A DNA stretch of 25,831 nucleotides from an uncultured Gemmatimonadota bacterium (GCA_946480295.1 CAMLIT010000058.1:1-25831); one strand, 5' to 3'; counted from the stretch's first letter, positions 1 to 7,736 are shown. Made by a program: numbers and translations. The notes: generated by a model not told the origin, from the letters alone.

Positions 1-1218
1 GCCGGCGCGGAGGAGCCCCGCGTGCTCGTGCACGCCCTTGAGCACCGCGGCGAGGAAGACGAGGAAGCGGATGTTCTGGTGCGGCGTCTTCCCCGGCTTC
101 AGCAGGTTCACGCCGTCGAGCGCCTCCTCGTCGGCGTGGATCGACATGGACCAGTTGCAGTGCTTGCCGGAGCCGTTGATGCCGGCGAACGGCTTCTCGT
201 GGATGACCGCCTGGAGGTTGTGCCGCAGGGCGACGCGGCGCAGGGTGGCCATGACGAGCTGGTTGTGGTCGGAGGCGACGTCGGTCTCCTCGAAGTGCGG
301 CGCCATCTCGAACTGGCTCGGCGCCACCTCGTTATGCCGCGTCACGATCGGCACGCCGAGCTTGTACAGCTCGTACTCGACCTCGGCGATGCACGCCTGG
401 ATGCGCTCCGGGATGCCGCCGAAGTAGTGATCCTCGAGCTGCTGGCCGCGCGACGGCGCCGCGCCGATCAGGGTGCGGCCCGCCATGACCAGGTCCGGGC
501 GCAGCGCGAAGTGGGCGCGGTCGATGAGGAAGTACTCCTGCTCGGGGCCGAGGGTCGTGATGATGCGGTAGACGCTCTTGTCGCCGAGGAGCTCGAGCAG
601 CTCGATCGCCTTCGCCGACAGCGCGTCCGAGCTGCGGAGGAGGGGCGTCGTCTCGTCGAGCGCCTCGCCGTTGTAGCCGATGAAGACCGAGGGGATGCAC
701 AGCGTGCGCACGCCCGCCCACTCGGCGATGAACACCGGGCTGGCGGGATTCCACGCCGTGTAGCCGCGCGCCTCCCAGGTGGCGCGGAGCCCGCCGGAGG
801 GGAAGCTCGACGCGTCGGGCTCGCTCTGGATGAGCTGCGACCCGGTGAACTGCTCGAGCGGCATGCCGTCCTCGAAGGTGAGGAAGGCATCGTGCTTCTC
901 GGCCGTCAGCCCCGTCTGCGGCTGGAACCAGTGGGTGAAATGCGTCGCTCCCTGCCCCACCGCCCAGTCCTTGATGATCTCCGCGACCACCGGCGCGATC
1001 TCCTGGTCCAGCTTCTTCCCGTGCCGGATGGCGCCGAGGAGCTTGGCATAGACGTCGTTCGGCAGCTTGTCGCGCATCTGGCGATAGCCGAACGTGTTGA
1101 TGCCGAAGTACTCGGAGATGCGGCCGGTGGCTCCGGGGAGCGCGGAGGCAGAGGCCTTGGTGGGGCGCTTCACGATCTCGCGAAGCACTTCCTTGCGGGG
1201 AGGCAGCGTGGTCGACAT
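1..1218 (-). CDS. glnN: Type III glutamine synthetase, N-terminal part (cut by window edge)
   Basis: Makes glutamine from glutamate, ammonia and ATP in the cytoplasm. The frame starts at an ATG at 1218 and stays open for 406 codons to the window edge, so about the last 300 residues of a roughly 700-residue GSIII are missing. An N-terminal GSIII-type region (about residues 30-210) precedes the catalytic fold. Visible catalytic motifs are [10 protein letters not shown] (224-233, metal-binding Glu), [13 protein letters not shown] (295-307), and [14 protein letters not shown] (340-353), where GSIII-type enzymes carry NGSGKHxNWS. The long N-terminal region and NGSGKH signature distinguish it from GSI and GSII. 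No adenylylation site would be expected in this family. It has its own promoter in the 184-bp gap after the MFS gene. Identification is confident; the symbol follows the family name. Confidence 0.95.
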   Translation of the reverse strand, partial: MSTTLPPRKEVLREIVKRPTKASASALPGATGRISEYFGINTFGYRQMRDKLPNDVYAKLLGAIRHGKKLDQEIAPVVAEIIKDWAVGQGATHFTHWFQPQTGLTAEKHDAFLTFEDGMPLEQFTGSQLIQSEPDASSFPSGGLRATWEARGYTAWNPASPVFIAEWAGVRTLCIPSVFIGYNGEALDETTPLLRSSDALSAKAIELLELLGDKSVYRIITTLGPEQEYFLIDRAHFALRPDLVMAGRTLIGAAPSRGQQLEDHYFGGIPERIQACIAEVEYELYKLGVPIVTRHNEVAPSQFEMAPHFEETDVASDHNQLVMATLRRVALRHNLQAVIHEKPFAGINGSGKHCNWSMSIHADEEALDGVNLLKPGKTPHQNIRFLVFLAAVLKGVHEHAGLLRAG

Positions 1219-1263
1219 ATGGGTTTGCGGTCTCGGCTGAAGGGGGCGACGAGCAACGCCTCA

Positions 1264-1292
1264 ATGTAACGCGAAATCTGCAGAAATTGCAA
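1264..1292 (-). promoter_or_regulatory. Sigma-70-like promoter of the glutamine synthetase gene
   Basis: Reading on the minus strand, TTGCAA (1287-1292) is followed after exactly 17 bases by TTACAT (1264-1269), matching 4 of 6 bases in each of the -35 and -10 hexamers. The patch is strikingly AT-rich against its surroundings. Transcription would start near 1257, giving a leader of about 40 bases before the ATG at 1218. I saw no GG-N10-GC sigma-54 element here. This is inferred from sequence only. Confidence 0.55.
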
Positions 1293-1402
1293 ATAATTCC
1301 GCGTATCGTCGCAAAAGCGGGCCATTTTCGTGCAATGTGTTACGCCGGATCCGCACGGAGTGCACTCCAGCTCGGCGTCCAAGCCGCCGGAGACGGGCTG
1401 GA

Positions 1403-2656
1403 CTAGGCCAGCACCCCCAGCCGCCGCAGCTTCGGCACCCGGGCCGCGATGATCCCGACCACGAGCAGCGAGGCCGCGCCGCCGAACACGACCGCCGGGA
1501 CGGTGCCGAGCAGCTTCGCGGCAACGCCGGACTCGAAGGCGCCCAGCTCGTTCGAGGACCCCACGAAGATCGCGTTCACGGACGAGACGCGGCCGAGCAG
1601 GTGCTCCGGCGTCAGCACCTGGAGGAGCGTGTTGCGAATGAGGACGCTCACGTTGTCCGCCATGCCGCTGATGCCGAGGAGGACGATGGAGAGGGCGAAG
1701 CTGCGCGACAGGCCGAAGCCGATGATGCAGACGGCGAAGGTCGCCACCGCCAGCAGGAGGGCACGGCCGGCGCGCTGGAGTGGCTCGCGGTGCGCCATGT
1801 ACACGGACATCAGCACCGCGCCCGCGGCGGGCGCCGCGCGCAGGACGCCCAGCCCCTGCGGTCCGACGCGAAGGATGTCCGACGCGAAGATGGGCAGGAG
1901 CGCCTCGGCGCCGCCGAGGAGGACCGAGAAGAGGTCGAGGGTGAGGGCGCCGAGAAGCACCGATTCCGCGAACACGAAGCGCACGCCGGAGGTGAGGCTG
2001 CGCGCGATCGACTCGACGGCGGGGCGGACCCCCTGCGGCTGGTACCGCACGGCGACGAAGGTGAAGACGGCGATGACGAGGAGCACGACGTCGGCCGCGT
2101 AGGCCACGGTCGCCGAGGCGAAGCCGTAGAGCAGTCCGCCGATGGCCGGCCCGACCACCGCCGCCGTCTGCCAGGTGGAGCTGCGCCAGGCCACCGCGTT
2201 CGCGTAGAGCGCGCGCGGGACGAGCTCGGCCCCGAGGGCGTTCCGCGCCGGCGTGTGGAAGCTCCGCGCGACGCCGCTGACGAAGATGACGGCGTAGAAG
2301 GGCCACGCCCCGCGCGTGAGGAAGATGCGCGGCAGGAGGTTGAAGGCGAGGAACGCGGCCGAGCAGAGGAGGAGCACGCCGAGGCTGGCGATGCTGACCG
2401 TCTTCCGGTTGCGCCGGTCGGCGACGTGGCCGGCGTAGAGCGCCAGGCCGATGTAGGGAAGCGCCTCGGCGAGACCGATCAGCCCGAGCGACAGCGGGTC
2501 GTGGGTGACCGCGTAGATCTGCCAGGCGACGACGACGCCCTGGATCTGCGTCGCCATGGTCATCGTCAGGAGGCTGACGATGTACCGCCGGTAGTCACGC
2601 ACGCGCAGCGAGGCGTACGCGTCGTGACGTATGGGTTCTGCGTCGAGCGAGGGCAA
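1403..2656 (-). CDS. MFS transporter, DHA3/EntS-like exporter
   Basis: Twelve-helix major facilitator protein of 417 residues, the usual size, in the inner membrane. The segment GHVADRRNRKTV (about residues 76-87) is the MFS motif A loop between helices 2 and 3. The N-terminal stretch with QIQGVVVAWQIY followed by DPLSLGLIGLAEALPYIGL resembles the EntS/DHA3 group, which exports siderophores, macrolides or other small molecules by proton antiport. The substrate cannot be read from the sequence. The start used is a TTG at 2656 without an obvious Shine-Dalgarno; the helix pattern begins about 25 residues in, so the true start should lie near here. It is transcribed in the same direction as the glutamine synthetase gene, but the gap and separate promoter argue against tight coupling. 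Confidence 0.85.
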   Translation of the reverse strand: MPSLDAEPIRHDAYASLRVRDYRRYIVSLLTMTMATQIQGVVVAWQIYAVTHDPLSLGLIGLAEALPYIGLALYAGHVADRRNRKTVSIASLGVLLLCSAAFLAFNLLPRIFLTRGAWPFYAVIFVSGVARSFHTPARNALGAELVPRALYANAVAWRSSTWQTAAVVGPAIGGLLYGFASATVAYAADVVLLVIAVFTFVAVRYQPQGVRPAVESIARSLTSGVRFVFAESVLLGALTLDLFSVLLGGAEALLPIFASDILRVGPQGLGVLRAAPAAGAVLMSVYMAHREPLQRAGRALLLAVATFAVCIIGFGLSRSFALSIVLLGISGMADNVSVLIRNTLLQVLTPEHLLGRVSSVNAIFVGSSNELGAFESGVAAKLLGTVPAVVFGGAASLLVVGIIAARVPKLRRLGVLA

Positions 2657-2750
2657 CTGGGAGGCGTCGTCCGGTGCGGGCCAGCCCGCGCGCGGCGGGC
2701 GAGGTCAATCTACCGGAGCGGGGCCGCCCGAGGGAGCGGCGATGCCGCCC

Positions 2751-2831
2751 CTACTGCCCCATCGAGATGCCGATCGTCGTGCCGAACGCCGCGGCGAGGA
2801 TGGCGCGCAGCCAGAGCAGATGAGCCCGCAT
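2751..2831 (-). CDS. Candidate 26-residue hydrophobic peptide
   Basis: An ATG at 2829-2831 (minus strand) opens 26 codons ending in TAG at 2751-2753. The peptide starts MRAHLLWLR and continues with one hydrophobic segment, AILAAAFGTTIGISMG, so it would be a single-pass membrane peptide with a positively charged N-terminus. A GGAG lies six bases upstream of the ATG, a better ribosome site than several of the large genes here have. I recognise no family. It could be chance in a 381-bp gap; the Shine-Dalgarno spacing and amphipathic layout are the only support. Confidence 0.3.
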   Translation of the reverse strand: MRAHLLWLRAILAAAFGTTIGISMGQ

Positions 2832-2974
2832 CAGAGTCTCCGAAGAGTGAACGTCTCCTGCGAGAACGACGATGCGGAGGGTGGGCCGTCACGCCGCCGC
2901 GGGCGTCCCCGCACGCCCGGTGTCACGGGTCACCGCGGGGCCGTGCGAGGCGAAACGGGGGCGCGCCCGGCGGG

Positions 2975-2980
2975 TATATT
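2975..2980 (+). promoter_or_regulatory. -10 box (TATATT) upstream of the SWIM-domain gene
   Basis: TATATT is an isolated AT-rich hexamer in a GC-rich gap, 57 bases before the ATG at 3038. No convincing -35 hexamer lies 17 bases upstream. A start near 2987 would give a leader of about 50 bases. The gene has a clear Shine-Dalgarno, GGGAGAAGG, just before the ATG. Confidence 0.4.
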
Positions 2981-3037
2981 GAAGGGCAACGTACGCCCGT
3001 TTTCGTGTGATGATCAGCGTGGATTGGGAGAAGGACG

Positions 3038-3376
3038 ATGACCGACGTGAAGATCGATTTCGACGCCGCCGGGGGGGTGGACCTCGACCGGCTGGAGCGC
3101 AGCCTGGGGCTGCGCGGCGAGCGGGTGGGGCTCGGGAGATACCGCGTGACGAGCGACAGCGGCTCCGAGCACTGGGTGGACCTCTATACCGCCCGGCAGC
3201 CCCGCTGCGATTGCGGCGACCATCTCTGGCGCGAGCGCATCTGCAAGCACATCCTCGCCGCGCTGCTGCGCGAGGGGAACGAGCTCGTGGTGTGCGCGCT
3301 GCCGCGGCTGCTCGAGCGGGCGAAGGCGCCACCGCCGCCGCGGGCCGTCGCGCACGCGGCCCCGCAGGCCGCCTGA
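3038..3376 (+). CDS. Small SWIM zinc-finger protein
   Basis: 112 residues with a single recognisable domain. The motif C57-x-C59-x9-C69-x-H71 fits the SWIM zinc finger (CxCxnCxH), which in other bacterial and eukaryotic proteins binds DNA or protein partners, for example in SWI2/SNF2 ATPases and transposase-related proteins. Residues 1-50 are a small alpha/beta segment, and the tail from about residue 95 is Pro/Ala-rich and probably disordered. There is no ATPase or nuclease domain and no SWI2/SNF2 helicase next door, so it is a stand-alone SWIM protein. The start is set by the ATG at 3038 with GGGAGAAGG just before it. A nucleic-acid or partner-binding role is inferred from the family; the exact role is unknown. 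Confidence 0.75.
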   Translation: MTDVKIDFDAAGGVDLDRLERSLGLRGERVGLGRYRVTSDSGSEHWVDLYTARQPRCDCGDHLWRERICKHILAALLREGNELVVCALPRLLERAKAPPPPRAVAHAAPQAA

Positions 3377-3392
3377 CGAGTCGGAGCGCCGG

Positions 3393-4226
3393 TCAGAGCC
3401 GCCGCGCGGACGGCTCGGCCGGCGCCCTGGTGGCATCCGGCGGCACCTCCTGACGCAACAGGCGAGGGGCGTTCCGGCGCGCGTAGCGCTGCGCCAGCTC
3501 GAGCGTCGTCATGCAGAACCCCGCCCACGCCAGGCCGACGACGAGGCCCGCGACGACGTCGGACGGGTAGTGCACGCCGAGATAGAGGCGGCTGGCGCAG
3601 ACGAGGAGGATGACGAGCGCGGCGCCGAGCGTCGTCAGCAGGCGTCCCCAGATCGTCTTCTGCAGCCGCGCCGCGAGGTACGCCAGGGTGGCGTAGGCGA
3701 CGGCGGAGTTCATCGCGTGGCCCGACGGGAAGGAGTAGCTGCTCGCCGCGGTGAGCCAGGCGAAGATGTGGGGGCGCGGGCGATCGAAGCCGTGCTTGAG
3801 GATCGGATTGAGCAGCATGCCGCCGACCGTGGCGATCCAGAGCAGCGCGGCGGAATGGCGATGGCGCGTCAGCCAGAGGAACATCGACGCGACCCCGACG
3901 ACGACGACGATGACGACGTCGGTGCCGAGGGCGGTGATCTCGAGCATGATCGAGTCGAGGAGGGGCGCGTGGCGAGCGCCGAACCAGCGGAGGACGGCGA
4001 CGTCGAACGGCTGCGTGGCGCCGGCGCGCACGTGTCGCGCGAGCTCGGCGAAGCCCCAGGTGCCGGCGACGGCGACGACGAGTCCCGCGAGGATGAAGAT
4101 GCCGAAGGTCGCGTAGACGTCGTGCGCGTGCCGAGCGATGAGCCGGAGCACGCGGAAGAGCGGATCCCAGAAGAAGCGGGGCGAGCGCTGGGAGGATCGA
4201 CGGCGATCCGGAGCGGATGCGGGCAT
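3393..4226 (-). CDS. PAP2-family membrane phosphatase
   Basis: Integral membrane phosphatase of the type 2 phosphatidic-acid phosphatase superfamily, acting on lipid phosphates or pyrophosphates such as phosphatidate, PGP or undecaprenyl pyrophosphate. All three signature motifs are intact in the 277-residue protein: K144-x6-RP (151-152), PSGH (167-170) and SR-x5-H-x3-D (S212 to D223), with H170 and H219 as the expected catalytic histidines. About five or six hydrophobic helices surround them. I use the ATG at 4226; an in-frame TTG at 4283 would add 19 polar residues but reaches almost to the tRNA gene. It converges with the SWIM gene across a 16-bp gap. The substrate cannot be assigned. Confidence 0.9.
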   Translation of the reverse strand: MPASAPDRRRSSQRSPRFFWDPLFRVLRLIARHAHDVYATFGIFILAGLVVAVAGTWGFAELARHVRAGATQPFDVAVLRWFGARHAPLLDSIMLEITALGTDVVIVVVVGVASMFLWLTRHRHSAALLWIATVGGMLLNPILKHGFDRPRPHIFAWLTAASSYSFPSGHAMNSAVAYATLAYLAARLQKTIWGRLLTTLGAALVILLVCASRLYLGVHYPSDVVAGLVVGLAWAGFCMTTLELAQRYARRNAPRLLRQEVPPDATRAPAEPSARRL

Positions 4227-4302
4227 GTAGGCGACGAGCGAGTCGGGGCGCGCGCCGGCCTTGAGGGGGGTGGCGCAGACCAATAAGTTACCACGTCTTC
4301 AC

Positions 4303-4374
4303 GGCGCGGTAGCCAAGTGGTAAGGCAGCGGTCTGCAAAACCGCTATTCGCCGGTTCGATTCCGGCCCGCGCCT
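4303..4374 (+). tRNA. tRNA-Cys (anticodon GCA)
   Basis: A complete 72-nt cloverleaf. The acceptor stem GGCGCGG (4303-4309) pairs with CCGCGCC (4367-4373). The D arm is GCC/GGC, and the anticodon stem GCGGT/ACCGC encloses loop CTGCAAA with GCA at 4335-4337. The T stem GCCGG/CCGGC encloses TTCGATT. The discriminator base is T (4374), the identity base of tRNA-Cys. CCA is not encoded. It lies between two divergently oriented neighbours and appears to be a single-gene unit. Confidence 0.97.
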
Positions 4375-4442
4375 CTGCAGCTCGACGCCCGGCTCGCGCC
4401 CGCCCGCCCCGCCCGGCGAAGTGCGCGAGGAACGCGGTCGGA

Positions 4443-5321
4443 TCAGCTCCCGCGCCCCGGCTGGACGATGCGGATGTTGGAGAGCTTCCCCGCGGCGTCC
4501 TGCACGAACTCGATGATCGCGCCTGTCGTGTCGCGCACCCGCTGCACCGTCTGGCCCGCCTGATTCACCGTACGGCTCACGACGGGGAGGCTCGTCAGGC
4601 TCCCGATCGCGCGCTGCGCGAGCTGCTGGCCGGCGGAGGAGAGCGTGCGCTCGAGGATCTGCCCCGTGGCCTGATCGACGAGCCGCTGCACGAGCTGCCC
4701 CGACGCGTTGCGCGTAGTGCCGAGCAGCAGGCCGTTGACGAGGTTCCCGACGAGCCCACCGACGGCACCGCCCACGTTCTGCAGCGTGCCGGTGAGCTGG
4801 TTCACGACCTCCGGATGGTTGTCGATGAAGGTGAGGGTGTTGTCCACCGCGTGGACGACGTCGTCGAGATCGACGAGGAGGAGGGCCTGGGCGCGGACCC
4901 CCTGGATGGTGAGGTCGACGTTGCCCACGAAGACGTCGGCGCCCGCGTCGACGCGCAGCAGGTTCGCGACCTGGGCGTTCAGGGCGACGCGGGCGGTGAG
5001 GCTGTCCACCTTGAGGAAGATCCGCTCGACGCAGAGGTTCGGCACGTCCACCACGACGTCGTACTCGGGGTACTCGTGCGAGCGCGCCGTGCCGCCGGTG
5101 ATCGGCGTCGTCCCGGCGGGCGGCGCGGCGCTGTCGGAGAGGCCGACGGCGCGGCGCAGGCTGCGGGTGGTGTCGGCCGCGCAGTTCTCGCGCTGGACCC
5201 GGCCGATGCGCTCCGCGCGCCGCTGCTGTCCCGGTGGAAGCTGCTGCGCGACGAGGACGGGCGGGCAGGCCAGGCTGGCGATCAGCGCGAGAGACGGGAC
5301 GAATCGGATCCGGGCGTACAT
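4443..5321 (-). CDS. Exported protein of unknown function with a VDLD-motif domain (paralog of the 6577-7038 product)
   Basis: 292 residues. The ATG at 5321 is chosen because GAGGATCACCC precedes it and a signal peptide follows (MYARIRFVPS, then hydrophobic residues to VLVAQQ, cleavage near residue 26). An upstream in-frame start at 5408 would only add a Pro/Arg-rich leader. Residues 91-178 align without gaps to residues 51-138 of the 6577-7038 product, sharing VP-L-V, VAL, VDLD-x-V and a conserved DxxP. This protein adds a long C-terminal half (about 180-292), rich in Gly, Val and Gln with amphipathic segments such as GGAVGGLVGNLVNGLL. Two Cys remain in the mature part (C47, C97). I do not recognise the family. 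It is divergently transcribed from the three exported-protein genes at 5469-7038, with a 147-bp shared upstream region. Confidence 0.75.
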   Translation of the reverse strand: MYARIRFVPSLALIASLACPPVLVAQQLPPGQQRRAERIGRVQRENCAADTTRSLRRAVGLSDSAAPPAGTTPITGGTARSHEYPEYDVVVDVPNLCVERIFLKVDSLTARVALNAQVANLLRVDAGADVFVGNVDLTIQGVRAQALLLVDLDDVVHAVDNTLTFIDNHPEVVNQLTGTLQNVGGAVGGLVGNLVNGLLLGTTRNASGQLVQRLVDQATGQILERTLSSAGQQLAQRAIGSLTSLPVVSRTVNQAGQTVQRVRDTTGAIIEFVQDAAGKLSNIRIVQPGRGS

Positions 5322-5468
5322 GGGTGATCCTCGCGACGGCGTCGGCTGCGTGGTCGGTCCTCGGGCAGGGGACCGAAACCGCAACGGGCCGCGGGGCAAG
5401 AACGGCACCAGCGGCTACGGCCGCTGACGAATCGGCCGACCCCGGCACCGGTCACGACCGAGGCATGG

Positions 5469-6074
5469 ATGTTGACGGCCTGTGGAGCGCCGTCATCCGC
5501 CCCGGTCATCGTGCCCGTGCCGATCATCTCCCGTCGTCTCGCAGTCGCTCTCGGTGGCGCGCTGGCAGCGGCAGTCGTCGCCGGCCGACCGGCGCGCGCG
5601 CAGGGAGGGCGGCTCGTGGCGGCGGACACCGTGGCCCCCTGTTCCGGTCTCGCGGAAGCCGGCAGCGGCGGCGCGAGCGACAGCGCACGCGCGCGGCCGG
5701 CGGCGCCTTCGGACACGGGCGCGCCGAGGCGCGTGGACGTGCGGTTGCTCGCGTCGGTGAGCGCGCGCGAGATCCGCTTCGCGGCCCAGCCGCGCGTCGT
5801 CATCCGGATGTGCGGCGGTGTGCTCGATTCCGTGCACGTCCTGGAGCGGCGGAACCTCCCGTCGCCGGTGGTGGCCGGCACCACGTATCGAAACGTCTAC
5901 GTCGCCATCGAGATCCTCGGGCACCTGACGTCGCGCTGTCTCGTCCAATCGCTCGGCGGCGCGGATTCCACCGCGCGGTCGGTCTGCGCGGCGGCGGGCG
6001 TCCCCGATTCCTCGGGGAGGCGATCCGGCGCGCCCGGCGCGCCCGGCGCGCCGACGCGGAGGCCGCCCCCATGA
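5469..6074 (+). CDS. Exported Cys-containing protein of unknown function
   Basis: 201 residues. A GAGG five bases before the ATG at 5469 supports this start. The export signal proper seems to begin at ISRRLAVALGG (about residues 20-45, ending PARAQ), so a GTG near residue 13 or 17 is also possible. The mature protein has four Cys (58, 115, 157, 173), enough for two disulfides, a central predicted beta-rich region (about 88-160) and a Gly-Ala-Pro tail made by a short GCGCCCG repeat in the DNA. The segments APCSGL and DSAR recur in the next gene's product as QPCAGL and DSAR. The stop overlaps the next start (ATGA, 6071-6074), so the two are translationally coupled. No known family is recognised. 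Confidence 0.65.
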   Translation: MLTACGAPSSAPVIVPVPIISRRLAVALGGALAAAVVAGRPARAQGGRLVAADTVAPCSGLAEAGSGGASDSARARPAAPSDTGAPRRVDVRLLASVSAREIRFAAQPRVVIRMCGGVLDSVHVLERRNLPSPVVAGTTYRNVYVAIEILGHLTSRCLVQSLGGADSTARSVCAAAGVPDSSGRRSGAPGAPGAPTRRPPP

Positions 6075-6571
6075 TCGCCGTCTGGCTCCGCGCGGGTGCG
6101 ACCGCCATGGCGACGCTGGTCGTCGGCACCGCGGTCGCCGCGCAGCGGCCCGACTCCAGCGCGCAGCCGTGCGCCGGCCTGAACGGCATCGTGATCTCGG
6201 CGGCCGCCGCGGGGCGCGACTCGGCGCGCGACACCACCACATCGTCGATCGGCGGGCCTGGACGTACGTCGATCGACACGACGTTCCGCTTCGACGTCGC
6301 CGACCGACGCTGGGACTGGGCCTGGGTTCGCGCGCGCATCGCCGCGGGCGCGTCGAGCGCGGGGGCGGCCGCCTCGGCCGGTGGATCGTCGCCCGACCCG
6401 CGCCGGAGCTGGCATGCCTGCGCGGGCGCGGCGATCGGCATGGACAGTGCCGTGCTGCGGCTGCACGGCGTGCACGGACAGGTCCATCTCAAGGCCGATT
6501 TGTCGCCGCTCGCGCACCTGCCGGGCGGCGGCCTTGCGGACACCACCAGATCGCCACACTCGAGGAGATGA
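6071..6571 (+). CDS. Exported Cys-containing protein of unknown function
   Basis: 166 residues starting at the ATG at 6071, with GGAGG eight bases upstream and an ATGA overlap with the preceding gene. The signal peptide is MIAVWLRAGATAMATLVVGT followed by AVAAQ. The mature protein carries two Cys (34, 117), which could form one disulfide, and an Ala/Gly/Ser-rich middle. The arrangement QPCAGL, then DSAR, then Cys, then DSAV and a beta-rich end loosely follows that of the upstream product, suggesting the two are diverged paralogs. It ends in an ATGA at 6568-6571, next to the start region of the third gene. The function is unknown. Confidence 0.65.
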   Translation: MIAVWLRAGATAMATLVVGTAVAAQRPDSSAQPCAGLNGIVISAAAAGRDSARDTTTSSIGGPGRTSIDTTFRFDVADRRWDWAWVRARIAAGASSAGAAASAGGSSPDPRRSWHACAGAAIGMDSAVLRLHGVHGQVHLKADLSPLAHLPGGGLADTTRSPHSRR

Positions 6572-6576
6572 CCACG

Positions 6577-7038
6577 ATGCTTCGACCCCTCGCCATCGCA
6601 CTCGTCGCTGCATCGCTGTTCACGGCCACGGCCGCCGCCCAGCAACGCGATACGACGTCCCGCTCGGGGGCGGCGCGGCGCTACACGCCCGCGTCGTCGT
6701 CCAGCCTCACGCCGAACCGCGACGTGATCCTCGAGGTGCCGGAGCTATCGGTGGATTCGATCGGGCTCACGGTGAAGAACGTGCACGCCCACGTCGCGCT
6801 CGACGCGAACGCGATGAACTTCGTGCAGCTCACCGCGGGCGTGGACGCGAACATCCAGCAGGTGCAGCTCGGGATCACCGGCGTCTACGCCGAAGCCTAC
6901 CTGTACGTGGATCTGGACAACGTGGCGCGGATCGTGGATCGCGTGGTGCAGTCGCTCGATCGCAATCCGCAGATCCTCACGCGGCTGCTGCAGGCGGTGG
7001 ACACGACGGTGAACGCGGCGACGGGGACGCGGCGCTGA
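6577..7038 (+). CDS. Small exported protein with a VDLD-motif domain (paralog of the 4443-5321 product)
   Basis: 153 residues. I use the ATG at 6577 because GAGGAG (6562-6567) sits at a usable distance and the signal peptide MLRPLAIALVAASLFTATAA starts there. An ATG at 6568 overlaps the previous stop and would add three residues. The mature protein has no Cys. Residues 51-138 form the domain shared, without gaps, with the divergent gene at 4443-5321, centred on YVDLDNVARIVD. Unlike that paralog it stops soon after the domain. The gene is last in the three-gene exported-protein operon and is followed by a strong hairpin at 7060-7092. I infer a periplasmic or cell-surface location; no biochemical role can be named. 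Confidence 0.75.
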   Translation: MLRPLAIALVAASLFTATAAAQQRDTTSRSGAARRYTPASSSSLTPNRDVILEVPELSVDSIGLTVKNVHAHVALDANAMNFVQLTAGVDANIQQVQLGITGVYAEAYLYVDLDNVARIVDRVVQSLDRNPQILTRLLQAVDTTVNAATGTRR

Positions 7039-7059
7039 GCGCCGGCGGTGCCAGACGCG

Positions 7060-7092
7060 ACGACGCCCCGCGGCCAGGCCGCGGGGCGTCGT
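7060..7092. terminator. Hairpin terminator between convergent genes
   Basis: A perfect 15-bp GC-rich stem (7060-7074 with 7078-7092) and a 3-nt loop lie 21 bases after the exported-protein operon and 30 bases after the HU stop on the other strand. It can serve both convergent transcripts. The T-tract is poor (TCGTTCG), as is common at this GC content. Confidence 0.75.
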
Positions 7093-7122
7093 TCGTTCGA
7101 GCCGGAGCCCGATCGAAGCGGC

Positions 7123-7476
7123 CTACCGGCCGCGCTTCTTCGCCTTCTTGCCGTTGCTGGCGGACGGCACCTGCCCGCCGTTCACGGTCGCCTTCAGCGT
7201 CTGGCCGACCTTGAAGCCGACGGTCTTCTGCGCGGGGACCTTGATCGCGCCGCCCGTCTGCGGGTTCCGCGCCGTGCGCGCCTTGCGGCGGCGCAGCCCG
7301 AAGGTGCCGAAGCCGGCGAGGGCGACGACATCGCCCTTCTTCGTCTGGCGCGCGATGATGCCCTCGGTGGGATTGAACAGCGTATCGAGCACGACGGCGG
7401 CGGCCCGGCGAGAGAGGTCGACGTTATTGGTCGCCGCGGTCTTGATGAGCGTCTCCTGCAACTGCGCTTTGTTCAT
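7123..7476 (-). CDS. HU-family nucleoid protein
   Basis: DNA-bending histone-like protein of 117 residues. The N-terminal helical dimerisation part (MNKAQLQETLI to about residue 45) is followed by the GFGTFGLRRRKART strand and the RNPQTG signature at 70-75, the tip of the DNA-embracing arm. A typical HU is about 90 residues; here a 20-residue basic tail ending KKAKKRGR is added, which probably gives extra non-specific DNA contact. The ATG at 7476 has GAGGA about three bases upstream, and longer in-frame extensions lack any HU homology. Whether it is HU or IHF-like cannot be settled from sequence alone. Confidence 0.93.
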   Translation of the reverse strand: MNKAQLQETLIKTAATNNVDLSRRAAAVVLDTLFNPTEGIIARQTKKGDVVALAGFGTFGLRRRKARTARNPQTGGAIKVPAQKTVGFKVGQTLKATVNGGQVPSASNGKKAKKRGR

Positions 7477-7736
7477 GCTTCCTCGGTAGTAGGGTCGAAC
7501 GAAAGATGCGCGCGCGGACGGTTTCCGCAGTGACGAGCCGCACGCGCATCGCGCACGATGCCCGAACTGGACACCGCTCGCCGCGAAGACGACGCGCCGC
7601 GCGCCGACGCAACGCTCGCGCGATCGCACCGGGTCCTTCCCAACCGCCGTGCACGGGCGCAGTGTTGCATATCGCCCACTCTTCCGCGACGCATGGACGT
7701 GCGGCGCGGGACGAACCCGAACCACAGCACCGCATC
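7477..7736. other. 260-bp divergent intergenic region (HU / SGNH hydrolase)
   Basis: No gene is supported here. It must hold the promoters of the HU gene (minus) and the SGNH hydrolase gene (plus), but no convincing -35/-10 pair stands out on either strand. The only AT-leaning patch is TGTTGCATAT near 7663-7672. Confidence 0.5.

Larger units (their letters stand above)
2657..3037. other. 381-bp intergenic region between divergent MFS and SWIM genes
   Basis: No gene of normal size is supported here. The longer open frames are GC-rich shadows without family features. It holds a possible 26-codon membrane peptide on the minus strand (2751-2831), presumably the MFS promoter, and the leader of the SWIM-domain gene with a TATATT box at 2975-2980. 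Confidence 0.6.

Noticed and set aside
22..1269. A plus-strand frame of about 415 codons opposite the glutamine synthetase
   Set aside because: It is antisense to a protein with intact GSIII motifs and has no recognisable features of its own.
3570..4286. A plus-strand Asp/Glu-rich frame opposite the PAP2 gene
   Set aside because: Its acidic composition comes from the antisense strand of GTC/GAC-rich codons; the PAP2 motifs lie on the other strand.
4288..5448. A minus-strand frame of about 386 codons covering tRNA-Cys
   Set aside because: Part of it is antisense to the tRNA, and the rest is a shadow of the exported-protein gene at 4443-5321.
5469..5483. Lipobox-like LTAC at the very start of the 5469-6074 product
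   Set aside because: There is no positive n-region or hydrophobic stretch before the Cys. The real export signal lies about 20 residues further on, so lipidation at this Cys is implausible.
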